Origin: Paenibacillus kyungheensis
GTDB lineage: Bacteria; Bacillota; Bacilli; Paenibacillales; Paenibacillaceae
Length of the DNA: 64,000 bases
Assembly: GCF_028606985.1 (NCBI RefSeq)
Contig: NZ_CP117416.1
Span: forward strand, 844,001 to 908,000
Reading direction: 5' to 3'
Below are positions 17,428 through 26,248 of the stretch, piece by piece. The position numbers were made by a program, and so were the translations under genes. Under the pieces are notes generated by a model, which ran no database searches, was not told the origin of the DNA, and saw nothing but the letters and a program-made list of their open reading frames with translations. Within the stretch, counting starts at the first letter, position 1. Each line of letters begins with the position of its first letter.

Positions 17428-18087
17428 ATGAAAATACAATTTGATGAGCGAACAATCGAATTTAATGTGCAATATAGCAAGCGTACCAAGATCGCTATTC
17501 AGTTGGAGACGATAGGCTTAATTACGGTCAAAGCACCGAATGGAACACCTGAAGCAGACATTTTACGTGTAATGGAGCGCAATAAGCAATGGCTGTTGGA
17601 TAATACCAGTAAGCTAGATCAAGCTAGAGCAAATGCTGTTCCTCAAGCAAAAGAATATGAAGAGCAAGGACAGTTTTTGTATTTAGGTAAAAAGTATTTT
17701 CTACATGAGCTTATTGAAGTAGGCGATGCGAACGAAGAAGAATTACGTCACAGACTCAAAAAGTTTTACTTTACTAGTTGTAAAAAAATCGTATTAGAAC
17801 GGATCGAAGGCTACCAGAAACAATTACGTGTGAAGCCAAAAAGTATTGAAATCGAAGAGTCTACGACCAAGTGGGGCAGTTGTCATTCGAGCAAAAAAAT
17901 CACGTTTAATTATCGTCTCGCTATGGCTCCTGTAGAAGTGATCGATTATGTGATTGTACATGAATTATGCCATCTTCTGCATATGAATCATGATCGTTCA
18001 TTTTGGAGACGATTAGGTAGTATTATGCCTGATTACAAACAAAAAGAAGAGTATCTTGCACGACATGGACGTCATATGACATTATAA
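17428..18087 (+). CDS. YgjP-like zinc metalloprotease (DUF45/M48-type)
   Basis: 219 residues, cytoplasmic. The zinc site is HELCHLLHMNHDRSFW at about 178-193, with the third ligand His further along the helix. KWGSC at 149-153 is the second family signature. The N-terminal YSKRTKIAIQLETIG...VKAPNGTP is the DUF45 beta-domain. These proteins are predicted proteases, often linked to restriction or stress loci, but this one sits beside a GNAT gene only. Weak ribosome binding (GAAAAGAGAA). It is followed 40 bases later by a GNAT gene and may be co-transcribed. Confidence 0.88.
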   Translation: MKIQFDERTIEFNVQYSKRTKIAIQLETIGLITVKAPNGTPEADILRVMERNKQWLLDNTSKLDQARANAVPQAKEYEEQGQFLYLGKKYFLHELIEVGDANEEELRHRLKKFYFTSCKKIVLERIEGYQKQLRVKPKSIEIEESTTKWGSCHSSKKITFNYRLAMAPVEVIDYVIVHELCHLLHMNHDRSFWRRLGSIMPDYKQKEEYLARHGRHMTL

Positions 18088-18127
18088 GATAGGGCAACCG
18101 TACATTTAAATAAAGGAGAATATACAC

Positions 18128-18685
18128 ATGACAATACAATCAGAACGTTTAACGATAAAGCCCCTTGTTAAAAAGCATATAGAATCGTTGCTTGCTTTAG
18201 AAGTTAAAAACAAAGAATTCTTTAAAGCTTTTACTGGCAAACGCAACGAATTTTTCTATACATACGAAGGTCAAGCAGAACGTGTACATCGTTTTTTGGA
18301 ATCTACTGAACAAGATACCGGTTATTGTTTTCTTATTTTTCTAAAAAATACAGAGACTGTGATTGGTGAAGTGATTTTGTCTGAAGTGGTGCGTGGTAAT
18401 TTGCAAAGTGGTTGGATCGGATACTTTTTGGATCAGGACTACAATGGTAAAGGATATATGAGTGAAGCTGTGCAAGCAGTAGTGAAGTATGCTGTTGATG
18501 AACTAAAATTACATCGTATCGAAGCAGGAGTTATGCCACACAATATCGGTTCGACCAAAGTATTATTGAAATCAGGATTCACTCAAGAAGGCACTGCTCG
18601 TAAAAATGTAAAAATCAATGGAGTATGGCAAGATCATATTACATTTGCTATTATCGAAGACGATTTGCAAACGCATTCTGATTGA
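18128..18685 (+). CDS. GNAT acetyltransferase, RimJ/RimL type
   Basis: 185 residues with AAGGAGAA upstream. The RimJ/RimL signature is complete: QSERLTIKPL at the start, WIGYFLDQDYNGKGYMSEAV (acetyl-CoA loop), LKLHRIEAGVMPHNIGSTKVL and SGFTQEGTARKN. Such enzymes acetylate ribosomal-protein N-termini or small amines, and the substrate cannot be told. It lies 40 bases after the metalloprotease gene. Confidence 0.9.
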   Translation: MTIQSERLTIKPLVKKHIESLLALEVKNKEFFKAFTGKRNEFFYTYEGQAERVHRFLESTEQDTGYCFLIFLKNTETVIGEVILSEVVRGNLQSGWIGYFLDQDYNGKGYMSEAVQAVVKYAVDELKLHRIEAGVMPHNIGSTKVLLKSGFTQEGTARKNVKINGVWQDHITFAIIEDDLQTHSD

Positions 18686-18918
18686 TAAGAAAATATATGA
18701 AAATACTTTATCAATGATAATCATATAGAATATATTCTATTTTGGATCGATCTGATCGGGTAAATTTCAATTGAAAATAGCAATAACTTAAATTACAAAG
18801 CTAATATAACTAATAACTTATAAAATAACTTTATTAATTTCAATTAAACATCTAAAATGGATAAAATTAGTATATAATGAAGCGTGGATACTAATATGAC
18901 GTTTGGGAGATGTTTAAT

Positions 18919-19287
18919 TTGGACAAGCTGATGGAAACTTACATTGATCAGGTTTCTAATCAATTTCAAGAGTGCATTTACAAAGTATTGAAGCAACTAC
19001 ATCACTTGGTAGGGGTAGATATCGATATTTTGAAAGAACATAACTCTGAGGAATTATTAGCAGATATGTTTCGTAGAGGATATCATATCGAAACAGTAAC
19101 CGATCATTGGAAAGATGAACATCAGACAGTATATTATCATTTGAAATGCAATGATGAAATCGTAGTATCAGGTCGTATTATCTGGCAAATCGAAGGCTAT
19201 CATACACATTTTTTTGCTAATTTTGGGAAGCACATAGATGGTCAATGGAAAGACATAAGTGAATTACATCTTCAACCATTATTGTAA
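18919..19287 (+). CDS. Hypothetical protein (122 aa)
   Basis: The supported start is TTG at 18919, with GGGAG 9 bases upstream; the in-frame ATG at 18910 directly abuts that site. The protein has a helical N-terminal half with a conserved-looking LGVDIDILKE-type turn (VGVDIDILKEHNSEELLADMF) and a strand-rich second half (YHLKCNDEIVVSGRIIWQIEG). No domain recognised. An AT-rich upstream region with TATAAT near 18873 probably holds its promoter. A terminator follows at 19291-19334. Confidence 0.65.
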   Translation: MDKLMETYIDQVSNQFQECIYKVLKQLHHLVGVDIDILKEHNSEELLADMFRRGYHIETVTDHWKDEHQTVYYHLKCNDEIVVSGRIIWQIEGYHTHFFANFGKHIDGQWKDISELHLQPLL

Positions 19288-19290
19288 ATC

Positions 19291-19334
19291 AAAAGACAAG
19301 CTGATGGGCATAAGCTCCATAGCTTGTCTTTTTT
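19291..19334. terminator. Bidirectional terminator
   Basis: AAAAGACAAGCT (19291-19302) pairs perfectly with AGCTTGTCTTTT (19321-19332) around an 18-base loop. It serves the hypothetical gene and the convergent glucanase gene. Confidence 0.88.
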
Positions 19335-19370
19335 ATTGGATATAGATCTTATTCTAAAATGGTAAATCAA

Positions 19371-21092
19371 TTAAGATGTTTTACCAACTACGCTTGATCC
19401 GCTCTTCGTGATTTTGTAATTCAAGATATCGCCATTCCAGAAATGGAATTTGAGCAATACTTCACCATCGTTTGTTTCTTTGAAAAAGTCTGGTGTTAAT
19501 TTGATAACATTTGCACTGTAATCCGGGCTAAATGCAGTAGCAAATTCTTTGAAAGGAGTCCAGTTTTGTGGACCTGCATTACCACCATTGGTATACGTAG
19601 CTTCCATTGTTGCTAATTGGTTACCATTAAACGTAGTCGGAATAGCGAATGAACTGGTTGTGCCTGTTGTAGCACTTAATGTAGGTGTATTATACGAGAT
19701 TACATTAAAGTTCCAGTTGGCTCCTTTGCTAAATTTAGCTGTTAGTGTAGCATTCACACCTAATTTACCAGAGGAAAGCAATTTCGTTAAAAGACTGGAT
19801 TTGATAACAAGTGTATCTCCACTGATCGTATAATCTGTTCCTTTGACCAGCGTTGTACTACCATTAGAAAGAGAACTGAATGTATTACCGTTTAGATTCA
19901 ATTTGACTGTTTTGTCCTGAATCGTTGCTCCTTTTTTGAAATACAATAGGTCTGTTTCTGCGTTTGAAGAACGTCCTGTCCAGCCTGCTTTCATCACATT
20001 GTATAATTCAGGATCAGACCACTTGTAGGTAGTACGGCTAAAGTGCTGACCATTGTCCCATAACATCGTAGTCATATTTTTTTGACGTACATAGTTAGAA
20101 AAGAATTCGAAAAATTTCAGCTTCTCACCTTGTTCGATTACGCCTGTATTTTTATCAAATCCCAATAATCCAAATTCACCGATGACGACTGGAATTCCTT
20201 TAGCTACAAATGAATTGTAGACACGGTCAAATGTATCTGTGATATCTTTTTGCGTATCGGCTTCAAATTTGGTATAGCCTGCAATATTCACACTGAACGG
20301 CCAGAAGCCATAGTAGTGAACCGTAGCAATAATATTAGGATCGTTTAATTTGGCAATCGTCTGAGATAGAGCATCCAAATCTGCTTGTGTAGAAGAAGTT
20401 GCTAATGTAGGAAGAACGATAGCACGGGTAGCATTGTTACCACCAGATGCTCTTACAATTTTGTGGAAAGACGTATTCAGTTCATCTAGCAATTTGTAAG
20501 CTGTTGCTGGATCTGTAGTTCCACCTTCGGTAAAGCGAGGTTCATTAATACTTTCGAACATCAGCTTACTAGAAGATCCTTTGAAGCGATCTGCGATCTG
20601 TGTCCAGACTGCATTATAACGAGCCAGTACAGGATCATGATTTTGACCCATATAGCTTGTCCATAACCATGAATCATGATGAATATTGATCATTACATAC
20701 AGATTAGCATCCAGCGCCCAATTGACCACTTCTTGTACACGATTCATATAAGCGGCATCAATCGTATAGTTAGGAGCACTGCCTGTATGTTGATCCCAGG
20801 TTACAGGAATACGAATACTTTTGTATCCTTGATTAGCAATTTGTTGAATCAATTCTTTGGTTACACGAGGATTGCCCCATGAAGTCTCATCTGCACCTGT
20901 CGCATCAAGTGAATTCCCGAGGTTCCAACCCGGTTGCATTGCACTAACATAAGATTGAATCCCTGTTGCGGCTGCGGTAGAAAGGGAACGTTCTTCATCT
21001 GAAGCTGCTGAAGCCATTGAAGAGGAAAATAAAGAAAGTAGTAGAGCCGCAATCACAGTCAACGAAAGATATGATTTGGATTTACGTTTCAT
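19371..21092 (-). CDS. Secreted GH5 (subfamily 4-type) endo-beta-glucanase with X2 and CBM46 domains
   Basis: 573 residues from ATG 21092 (AAAGGAG upstream; the open frame continues 24 codons further without a site). Residues 1-30 are a signal peptide ending ASA. The GH5 barrel spans about 45-375: PGWNLGNSLDA, SIRIPVTW, INIHHD, then acid/base Glu184 in SINEPRF and nucleophile Glu306 in VIGEFG. Residues about 382-475 form an Ig-like CBM_X2 domain (LLYFKKGATIQDKTVKL). The last 90 residues look like CBM46 (NWTPFKEFATAFSPD, FHFWNGDILNYKI). The GH5_4-X2-CBM46 order is known from Bacillus enzymes active on beta-1,4-glucans and xyloglucan. A cre box lies upstream. Confidence 0.9.
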   Translation of the reverse strand: MKRKSKSYLSLTVIAALLLSLFSSSMASAASDEERSLSTAAATGIQSYVSAMQPGWNLGNSLDATGADETSWGNPRVTKELIQQIANQGYKSIRIPVTWDQHTGSAPNYTIDAAYMNRVQEVVNWALDANLYVMINIHHDSWLWTSYMGQNHDPVLARYNAVWTQIADRFKGSSSKLMFESINEPRFTEGGTTDPATAYKLLDELNTSFHKIVRASGGNNATRAIVLPTLATSSTQADLDALSQTIAKLNDPNIIATVHYYGFWPFSVNIAGYTKFEADTQKDITDTFDRVYNSFVAKGIPVVIGEFGLLGFDKNTGVIEQGEKLKFFEFFSNYVRQKNMTTMLWDNGQHFSRTTYKWSDPELYNVMKAGWTGRSSNAETDLLYFKKGATIQDKTVKLNLNGNTFSSLSNGSTTLVKGTDYTISGDTLVIKSSLLTKLLSSGKLGVNATLTAKFSKGANWNFNVISYNTPTLSATTGTTSSFAIPTTFNGNQLATMEATYTNGGNAGPQNWTPFKEFATAFSPDYSANVIKLTPDFFKETNDGEVLLKFHFWNGDILNYKITKSGSSVVGKTS

Positions 21093-21253
21093 TAATAAAG
21101 TCTCCTTTGTGAAAGTTATGGACAATCTGTAAACGTAATGAGCTGTACATCTTGAAAACAACATGTGTTTCCTTTGACAAACAGTCGTTGCACTGACAGG
21201 TTACATATATATGAGAATATTGTAAGCGTGACCACCTCCTGATAAATAAGTAA

Positions 21254-21267
21254 TGAAAGCGTTTTCT
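21254..21267. promoter_or_regulatory. cre box (CcpA operator) upstream of the glucanase
   Basis: TGAAAGCGTTTTCT matches the cre consensus TGWAANCGNTNWCA at every fixed position except the last. It lies about 160 bases before the glucanase start. A weaker match with two mismatches, TGTAAGCGTGACCA, lies at 21221-21234, closer to the gene. Together they suggest carbon catabolite control. Confidence 0.65.
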
Positions 21268-21453
21268 AAAATGTAATATAGCACTGATTATCCAAAGTAA
21301 ATACCATAAAAATTGGTAATAAATTCATACAAAAATTAGTGATTTTACCTATTTTAGAGATAAAAATAAAGCCGGAAAATACAAATATTATTCTGTACAT
21401 AATGTAAATATAAAGATAAGGAAAGAAATATGAAGATATGGAGCACCAGACTA

Positions 21454-21483
21454 TTGACATGTGACACTGTGTCACATTATAAT
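21454..21483 (+). promoter_or_regulatory. SigA promoter with a TetR-type operator in its spacer
   Basis: TTGACA at 21454-21459 and TATAAT at 21478-21483 are both perfect consensus hexamers separated by 18 bases. The spacer and the edge of the -35 contain ATGTGACACTGTGTCACAT (21459-21477), a perfect 9-bp inverted repeat around a central T. Bound repressor would block RNA polymerase. It precedes the TetR gene and the efflux genes by 69 bases. Confidence 0.88.
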
Positions 21484-21551
21484 TGTCTATGTAATTTTTT
21501 ACACTTGAAATAACAGTATATGATACAAAATGCTTAATTTGGAGTGAATCC

Positions 21552-22169
21552 ATGCCTACTCAGACTTTTTTTAATTTGCCTAAGGAAAAACGCAAAGGGT
21601 TAATCGATGCGGCTTTCAAAGAATTTTCGCGAGCCTCTCTGGCAGATGCTTCGATTTCGAACATTATCAAAGAAGCTTGTATTCCTAGAGGAAGTTTTTA
21701 TCAGTATTTTGACGATAAAGCTGATATTTTCTTTTATATTTTAGAAGAGTATAACAAGCATAATCGTGAGAAAGTGCTGTTGCTTCTCAAAGAAAATGAT
21801 GGGGATATTTTTATAGCTTTTAATGAATTTTTCAAAATGATGTTAGAACGATTTCAGCATCATGAATATCGCTATTTTGCTCAAAATATCTTTTTGAATA
21901 TGAGTTACAAAGTAGAGCATCGCTTAGCGCTGAATGTGAATAATCCAGAGGCAAAAGAACGTACCGATGAATTTATCCGCTCGATCAATCGTAGTCGTCT
22001 GAATGTAGCTGATGAGAAAGAAGTGCTTCATTTGACCAAAATTATTGTAGCGATCACCATTCAGAATTTTATTCGTTTTTTTGCGAGAGAAGTTCCGATA
22101 GACGACATTATTGAACATTACGAGTTGGAATTGGATTTGTTGAAGCGAGGATTAAGTAGAAATGTATAA
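21552..22169 (+). CDS. TetR-family regulator of the adjacent efflux operon
   Basis: 205 residues. The N-terminal helix-turn-helix is KRKGLIDAAFKEFSRASLADASISNIIKEA, then IPRGSFYQYFDDKADIF (described at residues 14-62), the classic TetR DNA-binding domain. The C-terminal ligand domain has FQHHEYRYFAQNIFL and ends with LELDLLKRGLS. This group (YxiB/FrmR-like TetR with a PTQTFFNLP opening) often precedes HlyD and DHA2 genes. The promoter just upstream carries a strong palindrome, so autoregulation and control of the following pump is the likely role. The inducer is unknown. Confidence 0.9.
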   Translation: MPTQTFFNLPKEKRKGLIDAAFKEFSRASLADASISNIIKEACIPRGSFYQYFDDKADIFFYILEEYNKHNREKVLLLLKENDGDIFIAFNEFFKMMLERFQHHEYRYFAQNIFLNMSYKVEHRLALNVNNPEAKERTDEFIRSINRSRLNVADEKEVLHLTKIIVAITIQNFIRFFAREVPIDDIIEHYELELDLLKRGLSRNV

Positions 22170-22212
22170 GGAATTTGGGTGACTTTTGGAGATAAACATC
22201 ATCTAATTCCTT
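22168..22212 (+). repeat. Inverted repeat after the tetR gene
   Basis: AAGGAATT (22168-22175) and AATTCCTT (22205-22212) flank a 29-base loop, overlapping the tetR stop. It could attenuate read-through into the efflux genes, but no T run follows. Confidence 0.35.
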
Positions 22213-22329
22213 GTCTTTGTGTGTTTGCATACTGGACACATGATTATAGCCATATTGACGTTCATAACAGGTATGTTAAACAGTGCTTGTTGTAACAATA
22301 AAAAAAGTTGAACTACAGGGGTGGAGTAA

Positions 22330-22983
22330 GTGAGAAGGAAGATCGTATTGTCAATTCTCATCGTGTTACTAGTTATTAGCGGTGGCACGTTAGGTTATTA
22401 TTACTGGTATCAAGGTACTCATTTTGTCAAAACAGAAGATGCCCGCATTTCAGCAACCCAATATAAAGTGATGCCACAGATTACCGCAGAGCTTAATCAT
22501 ATTGATGTTGAAGAAGGCGATGTATTAAAACGCAACGAACCGATTGCTGAACAAGATGTATCCGGTCTAGATTCAAGTATGATTAGCAAGTCTGTTCTAC
22601 GTTCACCGATAGATGGAACAGTCTTAAAAGTGTATTCCAAAGAACATGAGATCGGTACACCAAGTTCTCCTGTAGCGATTGTAGCGGATATGAATGATCT
22701 ATATGTCTCTACGAATATCGAAGAAACAGATATCAATCGCGTCAAAGCAGGTCAAGTGGTCGATGTATCGTTAGATGCAGATGGAGATTACACAATTCAA
22801 GGTAAAATCCGCAAAATTGGTGAAGCGTCTAACTCGGTTTTTGCTACTATTGCAGCTACCAATACAAGTGGTAATTTTAACAAAGTCACACAGCGTATTC
22901 CTGTTGAAATTGCGCTCAATGTACCTAAAGACCTCAAATTGATTCCTGGAACAAATGTGGTTGTGAAAATTCATACATCGTAA
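22330..22983 (+). CDS. Short HlyD/EmrA-type efflux adaptor without the coiled-coil hairpin
   Basis: 217 residues starting at GTG with GGGTGGAG upstream. One N-terminal membrane anchor (about 5-25), then half of a lipoyl domain (QYKVMPQITAELNHIDVEEGDVLKRNEPI), directly followed by the second half (LRSPIDGTVLKVYSKEHEIG) and a beta-barrel domain (VSTNIEETDINRVKAGQVVDV). The family normally has 330-400 residues with a long alpha-hairpin between the lipoyl halves; here the hairpin is reduced to about 15 residues. In Gram-positives, which lack an outer membrane, such short adaptors pair with DHA2 pumps. The pump gene follows 12 bases later. Confidence 0.85.
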   Translation: MRRKIVLSILIVLLVISGGTLGYYYWYQGTHFVKTEDARISATQYKVMPQITAELNHIDVEEGDVLKRNEPIAEQDVSGLDSSMISKSVLRSPIDGTVLKVYSKEHEIGTPSSPVAIVADMNDLYVSTNIEETDINRVKAGQVVDVSLDADGDYTIQGKIRKIGEASNSVFATIAATNTSGNFNKVTQRIPVEIALNVPKDLKLIPGTNVVVKIHTS

Positions 22984-22995
22984 GGAGAGGTTTAT

Positions 22996-24513
22996 GTGGC
23001 TGACACAGTCGTTGCCGCCGCTCCTCCCGCAGATTCGCCTAGAGAACGCTGGCTTGCTTTTATAGCGATTATATTAGGAGCCTTTGTCGCTATTTTGAAT
23101 AACAGTCTAATCAATGTAGCGATTCCGCAGTTGACCACCGATTTGGGATCAACAACGTCACGAATTCAATGGGTGATTACCGGCTATACTCTCGCATCAG
23201 GAATAATCGTTCCGATTACGGGATTTATGGAGCAGCGTATTGGTTATAAGAAATTTTTGATCGCTGCACTGAGTGTATTTACACTGGGAACAGCATTTTG
23301 TATTTTTGCTTGGAGTGACTCGTCTTTAATCGCTGCACGTATTCTGGCAGGATTAGGTGGCGGTGTAATTATGCCGCTTAGTATGACGATTGTATATAAA
23401 ATTATGCCACGTGAACAAATTGGGATGGCACTTGGTATCTGGGGGGTAGCAGCAATGGCTGCACCTGCTATCGGGCCAACACTTAGTGGATACTTGATCG
23501 AATGGTTTAACTGGCGGTTTTTGTTTATCGTCTGTATCCCTGTTGCACTGTTCGCGATCTTGATGGTTATTGTGCTAATCAAAGAACCACCAAAAGGCGC
23601 TATCGTCAAATTTGACTTAGCCGGCTTTTTATTAGCGGCTACCTGTGCAGGAACATTATTATATGCACTATCCAGTGGTTCAAGCGATGGTTGGAGTTCT
23701 TTCAAAATTGTAGGATTATTTTTTGTAGCTTTCTGGTCACTGGTATTTTTGATTTTTGTCGAAAGTGGCAAAGACAACCCGGTTATCGATATTTCTTTAT
23801 TTAAAAATTATAAATTTACGATCAGTGTTATTACTTCGAGTTTTGTTATGATGGGGCTATACGGAGGAACATTTTTATCTCCATTATTTTTGCAAAATAT
23901 TCAATCGGTCTCTCCTGTACACACTGGTATTATCTTGTTGCCACAGGCGATTGCGATGGCGGTAATGATGCCGATTGCTGGTAAATTATTTGATAAAATC
24001 GGGATTGTACCGATTGCGTTATTCGGCTTAACGTTAACGAGCATTATGACCTATCATCTACACACACTGACTCCAGATACTTCACATCTATGGCTACAAG
24101 TCGTATTGATGTTCCGCGGTATGGGAATCGGAATCTGTATGATGCCATTATCTACAGTAGGGATGAACGCTGTGGCACCGGAAAAAGTCGGTAAAGCTTC
24201 TACAGCATCGAATCTAGTACGTACGATAGCAGGGTCAATGGCGATTGCTATTCTGACATTCTTAATGCAAAGTCGTACAGCACTACATTCACAACAAATA
24301 TCAGAATCGATCACACTGGATGGAGCACAAACGCTTCAAGCCACACTGGGAAGCTCATGGGCAAGTATTACTTCAGGATTGATTACGCTTGATGCTTATT
24401 CCAGAGGAATCGCCGATACATTCTTAGTATCTTCTATTCCGCTATTCTGTTCGATTCCATTTATTTTCTTGTTTATTAGTCGACGTAAAGGTGTCAAAGT
24501 GATCAAAGAATAA
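22996..24513 (+). CDS. DHA2-family multidrug MFS transporter (EmrB/QacA type)
   Basis: 505 residues starting at GTG with AAGGAGAGG upstream. Fourteen membrane segments. AIILGAFVAILNNSLINVAIPQL is the first-helix motif (D1-like) of DHA2 pumps; GYKKFLIAALSVFTLGTAFC follows, and motif C is in LGIWGVAAMAAPAIGPTLSGYLI (residues about 143-165). It exports lipophilic compounds in exchange for protons. It lies between two adaptor genes in one operon under TetR control. The substrate is unknown. Confidence 0.9.
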   Translation: MADTVVAAAPPADSPRERWLAFIAIILGAFVAILNNSLINVAIPQLTTDLGSTTSRIQWVITGYTLASGIIVPITGFMEQRIGYKKFLIAALSVFTLGTAFCIFAWSDSSLIAARILAGLGGGVIMPLSMTIVYKIMPREQIGMALGIWGVAAMAAPAIGPTLSGYLIEWFNWRFLFIVCIPVALFAILMVIVLIKEPPKGAIVKFDLAGFLLAATCAGTLLYALSSGSSDGWSSFKIVGLFFVAFWSLVFLIFVESGKDNPVIDISLFKNYKFTISVITSSFVMMGLYGGTFLSPLFLQNIQSVSPVHTGIILLPQAIAMAVMMPIAGKLFDKIGIVPIALFGLTLTSIMTYHLHTLTPDTSHLWLQVVLMFRGMGIGICMMPLSTVGMNAVAPEKVGKASTASNLVRTIAGSMAIAILTFLMQSRTALHSQQISESITLDGAQTLQATLGSSWASITSGLITLDAYSRGIADTFLVSSIPLFCSIPFIFLFISRRKGVKVIKE

Positions 24514-24582
24514 TCGTATATCGATATGCTTTCAGATAGGAAAGCTTTTCATCCAATATAGATAGAAAGAAAGGGAACACGA

Positions 24583-26097
24583 ATGAAAAGAACAAAGTGG
24601 GAATTACCATTAGCAGCGTTGCTGGTTGGAACGGTTGTGTTATCCGGCTGTTCTTCCAATAGTGCAGCGGCAACAACACAGGCAATGAATGTGACTGTCA
24701 AAGTCAGTCAGGCACAAAAAGGATTGATCGGCAAAGGTGAAATCTATACAGGTACAGTAACCCCTTCAGAAACAGTTAATATTGTGCCTAAAATGGGCGG
24801 TAAAGTTGTATCATTACCTGTAGATATCGGAACAGAAGTGAAAAAAGGACAAGTGCTTCTCAAACTCGAAGACAATGATCTTCGTAACAATTTGGCAAAA
24901 GCACAAGCAGATGTAGCAGCGGCAGGAGCAGCAGTCAAAACCGCTCAGGATTCACAACAATCCGGTATGGTGTCTGCGAATTCTGGAGTGGTAAGTTCCA
25001 AAAATGGTATTATTTCTTCTAAAAGTGCAATCGATCAAGCAACAGGTTCGATCAACCAGGCGAACGGATCGATTAATCAAGCGACAACAGCGGTAGAACA
25101 AGCCAAAACAGCCGTTTCTAGTGCGGCTAACAATATTAAGCAAACGACAGAAACATTGTCTGCTGCGCAAAAAACATTAACACGTACGCAATCATTATTT
25201 CAAAATGGTCTAGCAACACAAGCGCAATTAGAACAAGCACAGACCGCTCAAGCAACAGCGCAAACAGCGAATGATAATGCTAAAAATGCACAGGTTAATG
25301 CGCAAGAACAATTAAATGCAGCACAAAAAGCATTGGTTATTGCAAAGAAAAATTTGAGTACAGCTCAAAGTGCTTATGAAAATGCAACCAGCAGTTATGA
25401 GAATGCTAACAGCGGTTATAGCAATGCACAGAAACAACTGGAAGTATCTCAAAGTACATCAGGTATCGAAGCCAGTCAGCAAAAGCAAAAACAAGCTGAA
25501 CTGAATGTAAATATTGCTCAAGATGCTTTAGATGATGCAGTGGTCACTTCTCCAATTAACGGTATTATCGGTACTAAAAATGCAGAAGTCGGTGAAATGG
25601 CATCTACATCTTCACCAGCACTTGTTATTGCTAATCTAAGTACAGTCAATACACTGATCTATGTTCCAGCAGATCAAATCAATAATGTTAAAATTGGTGA
25701 TCCTGTACAGGTGCGAGTTACTTCATCCAATATTCTTAAAACAGGCAAAGTAAAAAATATTAGCCCGATGGATGAGAGTGGTAAAGGGTATCCGGTGAAA
25801 GTTGCCGTCTCTAATGCAGATAATAAGCTCAAATCAGGAATGTTAGCAGATATTAGCTTTGTAGATGCTAGTGCCAAAGAAGGAATTATTGTTCCTTCCA
25901 AAGCGATCCAAACGATCGACGGTAAATCGTACGTCTATGTTGTACAAAAAAATGTAGCGATCCGTAAACAGGTTACTTTAGGCAAAGCAACTGGATCACA
26001 AGTATTTATCAACAGTGGAATTAACGATGGAGATACTATCGTAACCAATAATCTTGCTTTGTTAGACGATAAAAGTCCAATTACAGTTTCTCAATAA
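24583..26097 (+). CDS. Lipoprotein efflux adaptor (RND/HlyD MFP family) with a long coiled coil
   Basis: 504 residues. Lipobox LSGC (Cys at about 23) anchors it to the membrane. Lipoyl half-domain VNIVPKMGGKVVSLPVDIGTEVKKGQVLL, then about 230 residues of Ala/Gln/Asn-rich coiled coil with internal repeats (INQANGSINQATTAVEQAKT), the second lipoyl half DAVVTSPINGIIGTKNAEVGE, a beta-barrel (LIYVPADQINNVKIGDPV) and a membrane-proximal domain. The coiled coil is longer than in typical MFPs. It shares the operon with the DHA2 pump and a short adaptor, so the pump may use either. A terminator follows at 26139. Confidence 0.88.
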   Translation: MKRTKWELPLAALLVGTVVLSGCSSNSAAATTQAMNVTVKVSQAQKGLIGKGEIYTGTVTPSETVNIVPKMGGKVVSLPVDIGTEVKKGQVLLKLEDNDLRNNLAKAQADVAAAGAAVKTAQDSQQSGMVSANSGVVSSKNGIISSKSAIDQATGSINQANGSINQATTAVEQAKTAVSSAANNIKQTTETLSAAQKTLTRTQSLFQNGLATQAQLEQAQTAQATAQTANDNAKNAQVNAQEQLNAAQKALVIAKKNLSTAQSAYENATSSYENANSGYSNAQKQLEVSQSTSGIEASQQKQKQAELNVNIAQDALDDAVVTSPINGIIGTKNAEVGEMASTSSPALVIANLSTVNTLIYVPADQINNVKIGDPVQVRVTSSNILKTGKVKNISPMDESGKGYPVKVAVSNADNKLKSGMLADISFVDASAKEGIIVPSKAIQTIDGKSYVYVVQKNVAIRKQVTLGKATGSQVFINSGINDGDTIVTNNLALLDDKSPITVSQ

Positions 26098-26138
26098 GTA
26101 GATTACAGAGTTGTACATGGATCTTAAGAAAGTAGTAC

Positions 26139-26184
26139 AATAGCGCTTTAAGCAGGTATTATTCTGTTTGAAGCGCTATTTTTT
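26139..26184 (+). terminator. Intrinsic terminator of the efflux operon
   Basis: AATAGCGCTT (26139-26148) pairs perfectly with AAGCGCTATT (26171-26180), followed by a T run to 26184. Confidence 0.88.
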
Positions 26185-26248
26185 ATAGGTAATAGATAAT
26201 GAATTACATAAAGTCTACATGATTAACTTCAAATAAAGGAGGCGCGCT

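Noticed and set aside
26139-26184. AGCGCTT motif resembling a cre box
   Set aside because: It is the stem of a terminator; no promoter or target gene is nearby.
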